From an uncultured Flavobacteriaceae bacterium (GTDB taxonomy: Bacteria; Bacteroidota; Bacteroidia; Flavobacteriales; Flavobacteriaceae), in NCBI GenBank assembly GCA_937136455.1, contig CAKZOO010000179.1, positions 62,001 through 126,000 on the forward strand: a DNA stretch of 64,000 bases, read 5' to 3'. Position 1 is the stretch's first letter. Each line of letters starts with the position of its first letter. Both the position numbers and the translations under genes were made by a program. The notes under the pieces were generated by a model that ran no database searches, had not been told where the DNA came from, and saw only the letters and a program-made list of their open reading frames with translations. This document shows, one piece after another, positions 53,018-63,447 of this stretch.

Positions 53018-53584
53018 ATGGCAAGTACATCAGATATCAGAAAAGGATTGTGCATTCGTTACAATAACGACATTTACAAAATCATTGAATTCTTACACGT
53101 TAAACCAGGAAAAGGTCCTGCTTTTGTAAGAACTAAACTAAGAAGTATTTCAAATGGAAAAGTATTGGACAATACCTTTTCAGCTGGACATAAAATAGAG
53201 GATGTTCGTGTTGAGACGCGTTCGTATCAGTTTTTGTATCCAGAAGGAAATACCTATCACTTTATGAACGTGGATGACTACAATCAAATTGAGCTTCCAG
53301 AAACAGCCTTGGATCGTCCAGATTTAATCAAAGAAGGGGATGTGGTGAAAATCATGTTTAACGCAGAAGACCAAGCACCTCTTTCAGTGGAGATGCCTGC
53401 TTCTGTAATTTTAGAGGTAACCTATACCGAACCAGGTGTAAAGGGAAATACAGCGACTAACGCTACAAAACCTGCTACAGTTGAAACAGGAGCTATCATC
53501 AATGTTCCTCTTTTTATCAACGAAGGAGATAAGATTAAAGTGGATACTGAAAAAGGTGCGTACATGGAACGCATCAAGGAGTAA
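53018..53584 (+). CDS. efp: Elongation factor P
   Basis: DIRKGLCIRYNNDIYKIIEFLHVKPGKGPAFVRTKLR; C-terminal ATKPATVETGAIINVPLFINEGDKIKVDTEKGAYMER. Confidence 0.96.
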   Translation: MASTSDIRKGLCIRYNNDIYKIIEFLHVKPGKGPAFVRTKLRSISNGKVLDNTFSAGHKIEDVRVETRSYQFLYPEGNTYHFMNVDDYNQIELPETALDRPDLIKEGDVVKIMFNAEDQAPLSVEMPASVILEVTYTEPGVKGNTATNATKPATVETGAIINVPLFINEGDKIKVDTEKGAYMERIKE

Positions 53585-53607
53585 GGATCAAAAAAAATAT
53601 TCTTTAT

Positions 53608-53637
53608 TAAGGCTTTGGTTTTACAAACAAAGCCTTA
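53608..53637. repeat. 10-bp perfect inverted repeat upstream of sucD
   Basis: TAAGGCTTTG-gttttacaaa-CAAAGCCTTA; followed by TACTTTTG (53636-53643). Confidence 0.75.
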
Positions 53638-53665
53638 CTTTTGACTTAAATTAAAACAAGTATAG

Positions 53666-54538
53666 ATGAGCGTTTTAGTAAACAAAGATTCAAAAATCAT
53701 TGTTCAAGGATTTACTGGTAGTGAAGGAACTTTTCACGCTGGTCAAATGATCGAATACGGAACTCAAGTGGTCGGTGGTGTTACTCCAGGAAAAGGGGGA
53801 CAAACGCATTTAGGGAAACCTGTATTTAACACTGTAAAAGAAACTGTTGATCAATTAGGAGCAGATACTTCTATCATTTTTGTACCACCTGCATTTGCAG
53901 CTGATGCCATCATGGAAGCTGCTGAAGCTGGGATTAAAGTGATCGTATGTATCACTGAAGGTATTCCAGTTGCTGATATGGTTAAAGTCAATCAATATAT
54001 CGCCAATAGAGACTGTCGTTTAATTGGACCTAACTGTCCTGGGGTGATTACTCCAGAGGAGGCAAAGGTTGGTATTATGCCAGGATTTGTATTTAAATCA
54101 GGAACAGTAGGAATAGTTTCAAAATCAGGAACATTAACTTATGAGGCTGCTGATCAAGTGGTTAGAGAAGGATTGGGGATTACTACTGCCATTGGAATTG
54201 GTGGAGATCCAATCATTGGAACAACTACCAAACAAGCGGTTCAAATGCTAATCGAAGATCCAGCTACAGAATGTGTCGTGATGATTGGAGAAATTGGTGG
54301 ACAATTAGAAGCTGATGCAGCAAATTGGTACAAAGAGAGTGGTTCAAAGAAACCAATTGTAGGATTTATTGCTGGTGAAACTGCTCCTGCTGGTAGAACT
54401 ATGGGACACGCTGGTGCTATTGTTGGTGGTTCTGACGATACGGCTCAAGCAAAGAAAGCGATTATGAGATCATGTGGAATTCACGTAGTTGATTCACCAG
54501 CTCAAATCGGTAAGAAAGTAAAAGAAGTATTGGGTTAA
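53666..54538 (+). CDS. sucD: Succinyl-CoA ligase (ADP-forming) subunit alpha
   Basis: [65 protein letters not shown]. Confidence 0.96.
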   Translation: MSVLVNKDSKIIVQGFTGSEGTFHAGQMIEYGTQVVGGVTPGKGGQTHLGKPVFNTVKETVDQLGADTSIIFVPPAFAADAIMEAAEAGIKVIVCITEGIPVADMVKVNQYIANRDCRLIGPNCPGVITPEEAKVGIMPGFVFKSGTVGIVSKSGTLTYEAADQVVREGLGITTAIGIGGDPIIGTTTKQAVQMLIEDPATECVVMIGEIGGQLEADAANWYKESGSKKPIVGFIAGETAPAGRTMGHAGAIVGGSDDTAQAKKAIMRSCGIHVVDSPAQIGKKVKEVLG

Positions 54539-54559
54539 TCCAATCTTTAAATCAAATAC

Positions 54560-54587
54560 AAATCCCGCTATTTGCGGGATTTTTTAT
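54560..54587 (+). terminator. Rho-independent terminator after sucD
   Basis: AAATCCCGC-tattt-GCGGGATTTTTTATT. Confidence 0.88.
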
Positions 54588-54626
54588 TACAAATACATAA
54601 CGTATCTTTACTAAAACTAATTAAAG

Positions 54627-55373
54627 ATGAAATTATTAGAAAATAAAACAGCAATCATCACTGGCGCAAGTCGTGGAATTGGATCTGGAATAGCAAAAGT
54701 ATTTGCTCAGCACGGAGCAAATGTTGCCTTTACTTATAGCTCAAGTGAAGCACCTGCACTCGAATTAGCAGAAGAATTAACAGTCTTAGGAGTTAAAGCT
54801 AAGGCTTACAAGAGTGATGCATCTGACTTTGAGGCTGCTCAGCAGTTAGTCGATGCTGTATTGGAAGATTTTGAAACGATTGATATCTTGATCAACAATG
54901 CTGGAATCACCAAAGACAATTTACTCATGCGTATGAGTGAAGAGGATTTTGATTCTGTTATTAGAATCAACCTTAAATCTGTGTTTAATATGACCAAGGC
55001 GGTACAGCGTACCTTCTTAAAACAACGCTCCGGTTCTATTGTCAATATGACTTCGGTAGTTGGTGTTAAAGGGAATGCTGGTCAAGCAAATTACGCAGCT
55101 TCTAAAGCGGGAATGATTGGATTTACAAAATCAGTAGCTTTAGAACTCGGATCTAGAAATATTCGTTGTAATGCGATTGCACCAGGATTTATTGAGACTG
55201 AAATGACTGCTAAACTCGATGAGAAAGTAGTACAAGGATGGAGAGATGGTATTCCGTTAAAAAGAGGAGGAACTCCAGAAGATGTAGCCAACGCCTGTGT
55301 GTATTTAGCATCTGATCTTTCTGCTTATGTTACAGGACAAGTCCTCAACGTAGACGGAGGAATGTTAACCTAA
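54627..55373 (+). CDS. fabG: 3-oxoacyl-[ACP] reductase
   Basis: TGASRGIGSGIA, NNAGITKDNLLMRM, YAASKAG, SAYVTGQVLNVDGGM. Confidence 0.95.
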   Translation: MKLLENKTAIITGASRGIGSGIAKVFAQHGANVAFTYSSSEAPALELAEELTVLGVKAKAYKSDASDFEAAQQLVDAVLEDFETIDILINNAGITKDNLLMRMSEEDFDSVIRINLKSVFNMTKAVQRTFLKQRSGSIVNMTSVVGVKGNAGQANYAASKAGMIGFTKSVALELGSRNIRCNAIAPGFIETEMTAKLDEKVVQGWRDGIPLKRGGTPEDVANACVYLASDLSAYVTGQVLNVDGGMLT

Positions 55374-55401
55374 TTGAATTTTAAAATTAAAACCTAATAA
55401 A

Positions 55402-56217
55402 ATGGAAAAATTACCAAAAATTGCAATGCCCGTAGTGATATTAATTATCATTGCTGTAATTGTGTTGTCTAAGTCAACACTAACAATAGGCTCAGGTCAA
55501 GCTGGAGTTCTATACAAAACCTTTGGGGGCGGTGTAGTTACAGATCAAGCTCCTTTAGGTGAAGGATTTCACGTGATTGCTCCTTGGAATAAAGTCTTTA
55601 TTTACGAAGTGAGACAACAGGAAATCTTTGAGAAAATGCAAGTATTATCTTCTAATGGATTGGAGATAAAATTAGACGCTTCTGCTTGGTTTCAACCCAA
55701 GTATGAATTTTTAGGGATGTTGCATCAATCAAAGGGTGAAAAATACGTTCAACGTGTTCTTATGCCAGCCATTCGTTCAGCAGCTCGTTCTGTTGTAGGT
55801 CGTTACACTCCTGAACAATTGTACTCTTCAAAGAGAGATGTCATTCAATCAGAAATTTTTGAAGAAACAAAGAAAATTGTAGATGATCAATTCATTCAGC
55901 TCAACGAAATACTAGTTAGAGATGTAACACTTCCTCCGACTATTAAAGAGGCGATTGAGCGTAAATTAAAGCAAGAACAAGAGTCTTTAGAATACGAATT
56001 TAGATTGGTTACTGCATCTAAAGAAGCTGAGAAACAAATTATCGAAGCACAAGGTAAGGCTGATGCCAACAGAATTTTATCAGCTTCACTAACGGATAAA
56101 ATCCTTCAAGATAAGGGAATAGAAGCTACTATTAAATTGTCAGAATCGCCAAATGCTAAGGTTATAGTTATTGGTTCAGGAGAATCTGGTCTTCCACTCA
56201 TTTTGGGAAATAATTAA
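55402..56217 (+). CDS. SPFH/prohibitin family membrane protein
   Basis: N-terminal TM; AGVLYKTFGGGVVTDQAPLGEGFHVIAPW; EAIERKLKQEQESLEYEFRLVTASKEAEKQIIEAQGKADA. Confidence 0.9.
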   Translation: MEKLPKIAMPVVILIIIAVIVLSKSTLTIGSGQAGVLYKTFGGGVVTDQAPLGEGFHVIAPWNKVFIYEVRQQEIFEKMQVLSSNGLEIKLDASAWFQPKYEFLGMLHQSKGEKYVQRVLMPAIRSAARSVVGRYTPEQLYSSKRDVIQSEIFEETKKIVDDQFIQLNEILVRDVTLPPTIKEAIERKLKQEQESLEYEFRLVTASKEAEKQIIEAQGKADANRILSASLTDKILQDKGIEATIKLSESPNAKVIVIGSGESGLPLILGNN

Positions 56218-56309
56218 TTGTAACGCTGATTTAACAAATTGTTATTTATAGATAAAAACTAATTTATTGTTTTAGGATTCTAAATAATATTGTTAATTTT
56301 ACGCCCACA

Positions 56310-56363
56310 ATGAAAAAGATACATTCACATCACCATATTGTAAACTACTTTCAAACGAGGTAG
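56310..56363 (+). CDS. hisL: Histidine operon leader peptide MKKIHSHHHIVNYFQTR
   Basis: 17-codon ORF with four His codons (CAT-TCA-CAT-CAC-CAT) immediately upstream of an attenuator and hisG. Confidence 0.9.
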   Translation: MKKIHSHHHIVNYFQTR

Positions 56364-56418
56364 CATATGGCTATGTATAATCATATTAGACCCGTTTGAG
56401 TAATCAAGCGGGTTTTTT
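56351..56418 (+). promoter_or_regulatory. his operon transcription attenuator (antiterminator/terminator)
   Basis: Terminator ACCCGTTTGA-gtaa-TCAAGCGGGT + TTTTTT (56390-56418); antiterminator TCAAACGaGGT (56351-56361) pairs with the same ACCCGTTTGA (56390-56399). Confidence 0.88.
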
Positions 56419-56430
56419 AATTTAAAGCGT

Positions 56431-57291
56431 ATGAATACAAAAATTAAAATTGCAGTTCAAAAAAGCGGTCGTCTAAACGAAGATTCTTTAGCATTATTAA
56501 AGGATGCAGGTATTTCTATTGACAATGGAAAAGATCAACTCAAGGCGAGTGCTCGCAACTTTGACTTAGAGGTTTTTTATCTCAGAAATGGAGATATTCC
56601 ACAATACCTCAGAGATGGGGTAGTGGATTGTGCAATTATCGGAGATAACCTTTTATTTGAAAAGGGAGATGATATTGAAGTAGTGGAACGACTTGGGTTT
56701 TCAAAATGCAGAGTTTCTTTAGCCTTACCTAAAGATGCTACTTACAACGGGATTGAGGATTTTAAAGGAAAGACCATTGCCACTTCATATCCAAATACCG
56801 TAAAGAAGTTTTTGGAAGCAAAGGGAATCACACCTGAGTTACACATCATCAACGGATCTGTTGAAATCGCTCCCAATATAGGACTAGCGGATGCTATTTG
56901 CGATATTGTTTCTTCTGGAAGTACACTCTTTAAAAACAATCTCGTAGAAGTAGAACACCTGATGGATTCTGAAGCAGTATTGGCTGTTTCTCCAAAAATA
57001 AGTGCAGAGGCACAAGCTTTATTAGACAACCTTCAATTTAGAATTCAATCAGTTCTAAGAGGAAGAAAGGCTAAATACGTACTTTTAAATGCTCCTAATG
57101 ACCAATTGGATGCTATCCTTAAAATCCTACCTGGAATGAAGAGTCCAACGGTATTGCCTTTAGCACAAGAAGGATGGAGTTCAGTTCACTCAGTGGTTGA
57201 TAAATACGCTTTCTGGGATGTGATTGATCAATTAAAGGCTCAGGGAGCTGAAGGAATCTTAGTTTGTTCAATTGAAAAAATGGTACTCTAA
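56431..57291 (+). CDS. hisG: ATP phosphoribosyltransferase
   Basis: KIAVQKSGRLNEDSLALLKDAGI, DCAIIGDNLLFE, ICDIVSSGSTLFKNNL. Confidence 0.96.
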   Translation: MNTKIKIAVQKSGRLNEDSLALLKDAGISIDNGKDQLKASARNFDLEVFYLRNGDIPQYLRDGVVDCAIIGDNLLFEKGDDIEVVERLGFSKCRVSLALPKDATYNGIEDFKGKTIATSYPNTVKKFLEAKGITPELHIINGSVEIAPNIGLADAICDIVSSGSTLFKNNLVEVEHLMDSEAVLAVSPKISAEAQALLDNLQFRIQSVLRGRKAKYVLLNAPNDQLDAILKILPGMKSPTVLPLAQEGWSSVHSVVDKYAFWDVIDQLKAQGAEGILVCSIEKMVL

Positions 57292-57293
57292 GC

Positions 57294-58595
57294 ATGCAAA
57301 ACTTTTACAATCCATCTAGATCTCAGTGGGAGTCGATACTAAAGCGACCTACTGCTACATTTGACGATGTTGAGTCTGTAGTGGTTGAAGTTTTTAATGC
57401 TGTTAAAACAAGTGGAGACCAGGCTTTAAAAGAGTATACCAAGAAATTTGACAGAACTGAAATTGACAATTTAACGGTTAGTTCTCAGGAGCTCACAGCA
57501 GCTGTAAATACACTTTCAAAGGAATTAAAAGAGGCTATTGATTTAGCATATGACAATATTTATAAATTTCACAAGGCACAACAAACTTCAAGAGTTGAAG
57601 TAGAAACCACCTCTGGTGTGGACTGCTGGCAAGAAAAAAGACCGATTCAAAAGGTTGGTTTTTATATTCCAGGAGGTTCAGCTCCACTCTTTTCAACTGT
57701 TTTGATGCTGGCGATCCCTGCTCAGATCGCTGGATGTAGTGAAGTAGTACTATGTACTCCTCCGACTAAAGAAGGAACGGTGCACCCTGCAGTGCTATAT
57801 GCTGCTAAGCGTTGTGGAATCCAAAACATCTACAAAGTAGGAGGGATTCAAGCAATTGCAGCGATGACCTATGGTACTGAGAGTATCACTAAGGTTTATA
57901 AAATATTTGGTCCCGGTAATCAATTTGTGACTTTGGCCAAGCAATATGCGACTACCCTAGGGGTTGCTATTGATATGCCTGCTGGACCTAGTGAACTCTT
58001 AATAGTAGGAGACAGCTCTGCAAATCCTGCATTTGTAGCTTCTGATTTACTATCTCAGGCAGAACACGGTCCAGATAGTCAGGTAATCTTAGTGAGTACC
58101 GATAAAAAACTTATTGATGATGTCTCTGTTGAAATTGAAAAGCAATTAGAGGAACTCCCAAGAAAAGAGATTGCTAAAAAGGCGATCGCCAATTCGAAGA
58201 TGATCTATTTTGATTCCAAACAGGATGCTGCTGATTGTATCGATGCGTACGGTCCTGAGCACTATATTATCTGTTGTGAAGAGGAACAATTCTATATTGA
58301 TGCCATTCACAATGCAGGATCGGTGTTTATTGGTAATTACACTCCTGAGAGTGCTGGTGATTACGCCTCTGGAACCAATCACACCTTACCGACCAATGGA
58401 TACACCAAGCAGTACAGTGGGGTGAATCTGGACAGTTTCTTGAAACAGATGACCTTTCAGAAGATCTCAGAAAAAGGAATTCAAGCCATAGGACCTGCAA
58501 TAGAACTCATGGCAGAGGAAGAAGGATTGCAGGCACATAAAAATGCAGTGACACTTCGTTTAAATCAATTAAAAGCGAATAAAGAATACAACTAA
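57294..58595 (+). CDS. hisD: Histidinol dehydrogenase
   Basis: VGFYIPGGSAPLFSTVLMLAIPAQIAGCSEVVLCTPP, IFGPGNQFVTLAKQ, DMPAGPSELLIV, LSQAEHGPDSQ. Confidence 0.97.
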   Translation: MQNFYNPSRSQWESILKRPTATFDDVESVVVEVFNAVKTSGDQALKEYTKKFDRTEIDNLTVSSQELTAAVNTLSKELKEAIDLAYDNIYKFHKAQQTSRVEVETTSGVDCWQEKRPIQKVGFYIPGGSAPLFSTVLMLAIPAQIAGCSEVVLCTPPTKEGTVHPAVLYAAKRCGIQNIYKVGGIQAIAAMTYGTESITKVYKIFGPGNQFVTLAKQYATTLGVAIDMPAGPSELLIVGDSSANPAFVASDLLSQAEHGPDSQVILVSTDKKLIDDVSVEIEKQLEELPRKEIAKKAIANSKMIYFDSKQDAADCIDAYGPEHYIICCEEEQFYIDAIHNAGSVFIGNYTPESAGDYASGTNHTLPTNGYTKQYSGVNLDSFLKQMTFQKISEKGIQAIGPAIELMAEEEGLQAHKNAVTLRLNQLKANKEYN

Positions 58596-59641
58596 TGAGT
58601 GGATTTGAACTCAATAATTTGTTACGAGAGAACATCAAGTCGATTAAGGCTTACTCTTCTGCTAGAGATGAATACGTCTCTAATGGAAGTGAGATGATCT
58701 TTTTAGATGCTAATGAAAACCCTTATGAAAATGGGGTGAATCGCTATCCAGATCCACTTCAGCGATCTTTAAAAGAGGAACTCTCAAAGATAAAGAGAAT
58801 CCCAACGGATCAAATTCTCCTTGGAAATGGTTCCGATGAAGTATTGGATTTGATCTTTAGAGCTTTTTGTGAGCCTGGTAAGGATGCAGTTATGACACTG
58901 CCGCCTACCTATGGAATGTATCAGGTATTGGCAGATCTCAATGCAGTACAAGTACAGCAGATTCCACTGACTGAAGATTTTTTAATCGATACAGAAATAG
59001 TACTCAACAATCTTAAAGATCAAAAACTGCTCTTTGTTTGTTCCCCTAACAACCCATCGGGAAATTTATTGCAAGAAGCAGGGATTGAGGTCATCCTAAA
59101 CAATTTTAAGGGTATTGTAGTAGTCGATGAGGCTTATATTGATTTTACAGATGCAAAATCTTGGATTCATAGACTTGATGAGTATCCAAATCTGATCGTC
59201 ACTCAAACCCTGTCTAAGGCTTATGGTTTGGCGGGAATTCGATTGGGGATGTTATTCGCAAGTAAAGAAATTGTCAGTGTTTTAAACAAGATCAAACCCC
59301 CTTACAATGTCAATGAGCTTACCCAAGAACGTGCCTTAGAGCGTGTTTTAGCCAATGATCAGGTGCTGGTAGAAGTACAATCGATCATCGAAAGTAGAAA
59401 AGCACTTATCGAAGCTTTAAAAGAGGTATCTTTTGTCGAGCACATCTTTCCATCAGATGCCAATTTTGTACTAGCTCGAGTGGATGATGTCACCAAACGT
59501 TACAATCAATTATTAGAAAAAGGAATAGTCGTTAGAAATCGATCGACTCAATTACACTGTGAAAATTCTCTTCGTTTTACCGTTGGTACTACCGAGGAAA
59601 ACAAGGAACTTATCCGTGTATTAAAAACGATAGAATCATGA
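58595..59641 (+). CDS. hisC: Histidinol-phosphate aminotransferase
   Basis: [51 protein letters not shown]. Confidence 0.96.
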   Translation: MSGFELNNLLRENIKSIKAYSSARDEYVSNGSEMIFLDANENPYENGVNRYPDPLQRSLKEELSKIKRIPTDQILLGNGSDEVLDLIFRAFCEPGKDAVMTLPPTYGMYQVLADLNAVQVQQIPLTEDFLIDTEIVLNNLKDQKLLFVCSPNNPSGNLLQEAGIEVILNNFKGIVVVDEAYIDFTDAKSWIHRLDEYPNLIVTQTLSKAYGLAGIRLGMLFASKEIVSVLNKIKPPYNVNELTQERALERVLANDQVLVEVQSIIESRKALIEALKEVSFVEHIFPSDANFVLARVDDVTKRYNQLLEKGIVVRNRSTQLHCENSLRFTVGTTEENKELIRVLKTIES

Positions 59642-60774
59642 AAAAAGTACTCTTTATCGATAGAGACGGAACACTTATAATCGAACCAAAGGACGATCCT
59701 CAAATCGATGCTTTTGAAAAGGTAAGTTTTTATCCAAAGGCAATTGCTACCATGGCTCAAATAGCAAAACTCAATGCTTTTGAACTTGTGATGGTATCCA
59801 ATCAAGATGGATTGGGAACCGATTCTTTTCCAGAAGAGACCTTTTGGCCGGTTCAAAACTTTATCGTAGATACCTTTAAAAGTGAAGGGGTTGAGTTTAG
59901 TGAAATCGTACTCGATAGAACCTTTGCATCGGATAATGCACCTACTCGAAAGCCTGGTACAGCATTACTTACTAAGTATATGGACACAACTGTATACGAC
60001 TTAGAAAATTCCTATGTAATTGGAGATCGTATTACTGATGTGGCACTTGCAAAGAATTTAGGTTGTAAGGCGATCTATATTAATTCAGGGAATCAATTGG
60101 GAATTGAAGAAGTTACTACCTATGGTGATTTAAATCCTACCATTGCTCTTGAGAGCACTGATTGGTCAACGATTTATGCCTTTTTAACCACAGGAGCACG
60201 AACTGCTCAAGTTGTTCGTACGACCAAAGAGACGGATATCAAGATTTATTTGGATCTCAATGGAGTAGGAAAGGGAACAATCAATACTGGAATTTCCTTT
60301 TTTGATCATATGTTGGATCAACTCTCCAAACACGGACAGGTCGATCTCAGTATTGAAGTTAAAGGCGATTTAGAAGTCGATGAGCACCATACGATTGAGG
60401 ATACAGCTATTGCACTTGGAGAAGCATTTGCAAAGGCTCTTGGTTCCAAACTCGGAATTGAACGCTATGGATTTTGTTTGCCTATGGATGACTGCTTAGC
60501 TCAAGTAGCCATTGATTTTGGTGGTAGAAACTGGTTGGAATGGGATGCGGAATTTAAACGTGAAATGGTAGGAAAAATGCCTACTGAAATGTTCTTCCAC
60601 TTTTTTAAATCCTTTAGCGATGGAGCAAAAGCTAATTTAAATATCAAAGCAGAAGGGGTGAATGAACACCACAAGATAGAAGCCATCTTTAAGGCCTTTG
60701 CCAAGGCGATTAAAATGGCTATTAAGCAAGATCCAGATAAAATGGTACTGCCTTCAACAAAAGGAATGTTATAA
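59638..60774 (+). CDS. hisB: Bifunctional histidinol-phosphatase / imidazoleglycerol-phosphate dehydratase
   Basis: HAD motif [13 protein letters not shown] motifs [48 protein letters not shown]. Confidence 0.96.
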   Translation: MKKVLFIDRDGTLIIEPKDDPQIDAFEKVSFYPKAIATMAQIAKLNAFELVMVSNQDGLGTDSFPEETFWPVQNFIVDTFKSEGVEFSEIVLDRTFASDNAPTRKPGTALLTKYMDTTVYDLENSYVIGDRITDVALAKNLGCKAIYINSGNQLGIEEVTTYGDLNPTIALESTDWSTIYAFLTTGARTAQVVRTTKETDIKIYLDLNGVGKGTINTGISFFDHMLDQLSKHGQVDLSIEVKGDLEVDEHHTIEDTAIALGEAFAKALGSKLGIERYGFCLPMDDCLAQVAIDFGGRNWLEWDAEFKREMVGKMPTEMFFHFFKSFSDGAKANLNIKAEGVNEHHKIEAIFKAFAKAIKMAIKQDPDKMVLPSTKGML

Positions 60775-61358
60775 TGAAATTAGTCATCATCGATTACGGA
60801 GCTGGGAACATTAAGAGTATCCAATTTGCATTTGAGCGGTTGGGAGTGCACGCAGTGCTCAGCAGTGATGCCATAGAAATACAAGCAGCTGATAAGGTGA
60901 TCTTTCCAGGAGTAGGAGCGGCAGGTGCTGCCATGAAAATGCTCAAGGATAAAAATTTAGACACCTTGATTCCAAAACTCACTCAACCTGTTTTGGGGAT
61001 TTGCTTGGGATTGCAACTCATGTGTCGCTACAGTGAAGAAGATCACACCCCAGGATTAGGTATTTTTGATGTAGATGTAAAGCGTTTTGATACTTCCAAG
61101 GTCAAGGTACCACAAATTGGTTGGAATGCCATCAGTAGTTTGAAAACGGAGTTATTTGAAGGAGTTGAAGAAGACTCCTATATCTATATGGTACACTCGT
61201 TTTTTGTGCCAAAATGCGATCAAACTATAGCAGAAGCAACCTATGATGGAGCCTATAGTGCAGCGCTTAGTCGTGACAATTTTTACGCTACTCAATTTCA
61301 CCCAGAAAAGAGCAGCAGTGTAGGAGAACAAATCTTAAAGAACTTTTTAGCGATCTAA
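60774..61358 (+). CDS. hisH: Imidazole glycerol phosphate synthase subunit HisH
   Basis: [42 protein letters not shown]. Confidence 0.96.
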   Translation: MKLVIIDYGAGNIKSIQFAFERLGVHAVLSSDAIEIQAADKVIFPGVGAAGAAMKMLKDKNLDTLIPKLTQPVLGICLGLQLMCRYSEEDHTPGLGIFDVDVKRFDTSKVKVPQIGWNAISSLKTELFEGVEEDSYIYMVHSFFVPKCDQTIAEATYDGAYSAALSRDNFYATQFHPEKSSSVGEQILKNFLAI

Positions 61359-62086
61359 TGAGAATTATACCAGCAATTGATATTATCGACGGAAAATGTG
61401 TTCGACTCTCAAAAGGAGATTACGACACCAAAAAAATCTATAATGAAAACCCCTTAGAAGTTGCCAAAGAGTTTGAGGCTCACGGTATTGAATCATTGCA
61501 TTTAGTGGACTTAGACGGCGCTAAATCACAACATATTGTAAACTACAAGGTCTTGGAGCAAATTGCTTCTCAAACATCCTTAAAAGTTGATTTTGGTGGT
61601 GGTATTAAATCCGAAGAGGATATTCGTGTGGCATTTGATTCAGGAGCCAATCAAATCACTGGAGGAAGTATTGCGGTAAAGAATCCAACGATTTTTGAAT
61701 CTTGGTTATCTCATTACGGATCTGATAAAATTATCTTAGGTGCTGATGCTCAAAATGAAAAGGTAGCTGTATCAGGATGGTTAGAAGAATCAAAAGAAGA
61801 CTTACTTCCTTTTATTAAGAGTTATGTAGCCAAGGGAGTGCGTTATATCATCTGTACAGATATTTCAAAAGACGGAATGTTAGAAGGTCCTTCTTTTGAT
61901 TTGTACCAAAAAATATTGGCTGATAATACCTACTCAAATATTAAACTCATTGCCAGTGGTGGTATTTCTACCTTTGAGGAGTTACCTAGGCTTCAGGAAT
62001 TGGGATGTGAAGGAACCATTATCGGTAAAGCAATCTATGAAAACAGGATTAGCTTAAAGCAATTAGAACAATTTATAATTAGTTAA
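61358..62086 (+). CDS. hisA: ProFAR isomerase
   Basis: [49 protein letters not shown]. Confidence 0.96.
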   Translation: MRIIPAIDIIDGKCVRLSKGDYDTKKIYNENPLEVAKEFEAHGIESLHLVDLDGAKSQHIVNYKVLEQIASQTSLKVDFGGGIKSEEDIRVAFDSGANQITGGSIAVKNPTIFESWLSHYGSDKIILGADAQNEKVAVSGWLEESKEDLLPFIKSYVAKGVRYIICTDISKDGMLEGPSFDLYQKILADNTYSNIKLIASGGISTFEELPRLQELGCEGTIIGKAIYENRISLKQLEQFIIS

Positions 62087-62087
62087 G

Positions 62088-62843
62088 ATGCTCAGTAAGA
62101 GAATAATACCTTGTTTGGATATCAAGAACGGAAGAACGGTTAAGGGCGTCAACTTTGTAGCACTGAGAGATGCAGGGGATCCTGTAGAGCTCGCAGCACA
62201 ATATGCTAAAACTGGAGCTGATGAGCTGGTGTTTTTAGATATTACAGCCACTGAAGAAGCAAGAGCAACTCTAGCTAATTTAGTACACGATGTAGCAGAA
62301 GCCATCAATATTCCTTTTACCGTCGGAGGAGGAATTCGTTCTGTAGAAGATGTAGACATCTTACTCAAGAATGGTGCAGATAAAATATCCATCAATTCCT
62401 CAGCCGTTCGAAATCCACAACTCATTAACGATTTATCGAGTAAATTTGGATCTCAATGTGTGGTAGTTGCTATCGATGCTAAAGAAATAGATGGACAGTG
62501 GAAGGTGCACTTAGTAGGAGGAAAGGTACCTACAGAGCTCGATTTATTTGAGTGGGCTCAAGAAGTGGAACAAAGAGGTGCAGGAGAAATTCTCTTTACC
62601 TCAATGGATCACGATGGAACCAAAGACGGTTTTGCAAATAAGGCCTTAGCTAAGATGTGTGAACTGGTCAATATTCCAGTAATCGCCTCTGGAGGAGCTG
62701 GAAAAAAAGAACATTTCATCGATGTTTTTAAGGAAGGAAAAGCAGATGCAGCTTTGGCTGCAAGTGTTTTTCACTTTGGAGAAATTCCAATTCCAGAATT
62801 AAAAAATGATTTAAAACAAGCGGGTATAAGAGTTCGCATATAA
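62088..62843 (+). CDS. hisF: Imidazole glycerol phosphate synthase subunit HisF
   Basis: [45 protein letters not shown]. Confidence 0.97.
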   Translation: MLSKRIIPCLDIKNGRTVKGVNFVALRDAGDPVELAAQYAKTGADELVFLDITATEEARATLANLVHDVAEAINIPFTVGGGIRSVEDVDILLKNGADKISINSSAVRNPQLINDLSSKFGSQCVVVAIDAKEIDGQWKVHLVGGKVPTELDLFEWAQEVEQRGAGEILFTSMDHDGTKDGFANKALAKMCELVNIPVIASGGAGKKEHFIDVFKEGKADAALAASVFHFGEIPIPELKNDLKQAGIRVRI

Positions 62844-62850
62844 AAAAGCC

Positions 62851-63447
62851 ATGAATATAGATTTTTCAAAAACAGAAGGAGGATTAGTTCCAGCGATTGT
62901 TCAAGACGCCATCACTAAAAACGTTTTGATGTTGGGATATATGAACAAAGAAGCAGTTGAGAAGACCTTAGAAACCAAAAAGGTTACGTTTTATTCACGT
63001 TCTAAAAATCGTTTGTGGACTAAAGGAGAAGAGAGTGGAAATTTCTTAAACCTAGTTTCGATGTCAGTAGATTGTGATCAGGACACCCTACTCATTAAAG
63101 CGAATCCTGTAGGTCCTACTTGTCACAAGGGTACTGATACCTGCTGGGCTGAAGAAAACACAGAGTCTTATGGTTTTATCTCTGAATTAGAAGCTGTTAT
63201 CACTGAACGTATTGCTAATAAAGACACGGCAAAGAGCTATGTCGCTTCGCTTTTTGATAAAGGAATAAACAAAGTAGCACAAAAAGTAGGTGAAGAGGCC
63301 GTTGAAGTGGTTATCGAAGCAATGGATAACAACGACCAACTCTTCAAAGAAGAGTCAGCAGATCTTTTGTTTCACTATCTGATGTTGCTTCAAGCGAAAG
63401 GATATACCCTAAAAGATATAGTAGCGGTCTTAAAGTCGAGACACTAA
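62851..63447 (+). CDS. hisIE: Bifunctional phosphoribosyl-AMP cyclohydrolase / phosphoribosyl-ATP pyrophosphatase
   Basis: LMLGYMNKEAVEKTLETKKVTFYSRSKNRLWTKGEESGN; KVGEEAVEVVIEA, ESADLLFHYLMLL. Confidence 0.96.
   Translation: MNIDFSKTEGGLVPAIVQDAITKNVLMLGYMNKEAVEKTLETKKVTFYSRSKNRLWTKGEESGNFLNLVSMSVDCDQDTLLIKANPVGPTCHKGTDTCWAEENTESYGFISELEAVITERIANKDTAKSYVASLFDKGINKVAQKVGEEAVEVVIEAMDNNDQLFKEESADLLFHYLMLLQAKGYTLKDIVAVLKSRH

Noticed and set aside
62063-62425. 120-aa minus-strand ORF
   Set aside because: Antisense to hisF; composition typical of shadow ORFs.
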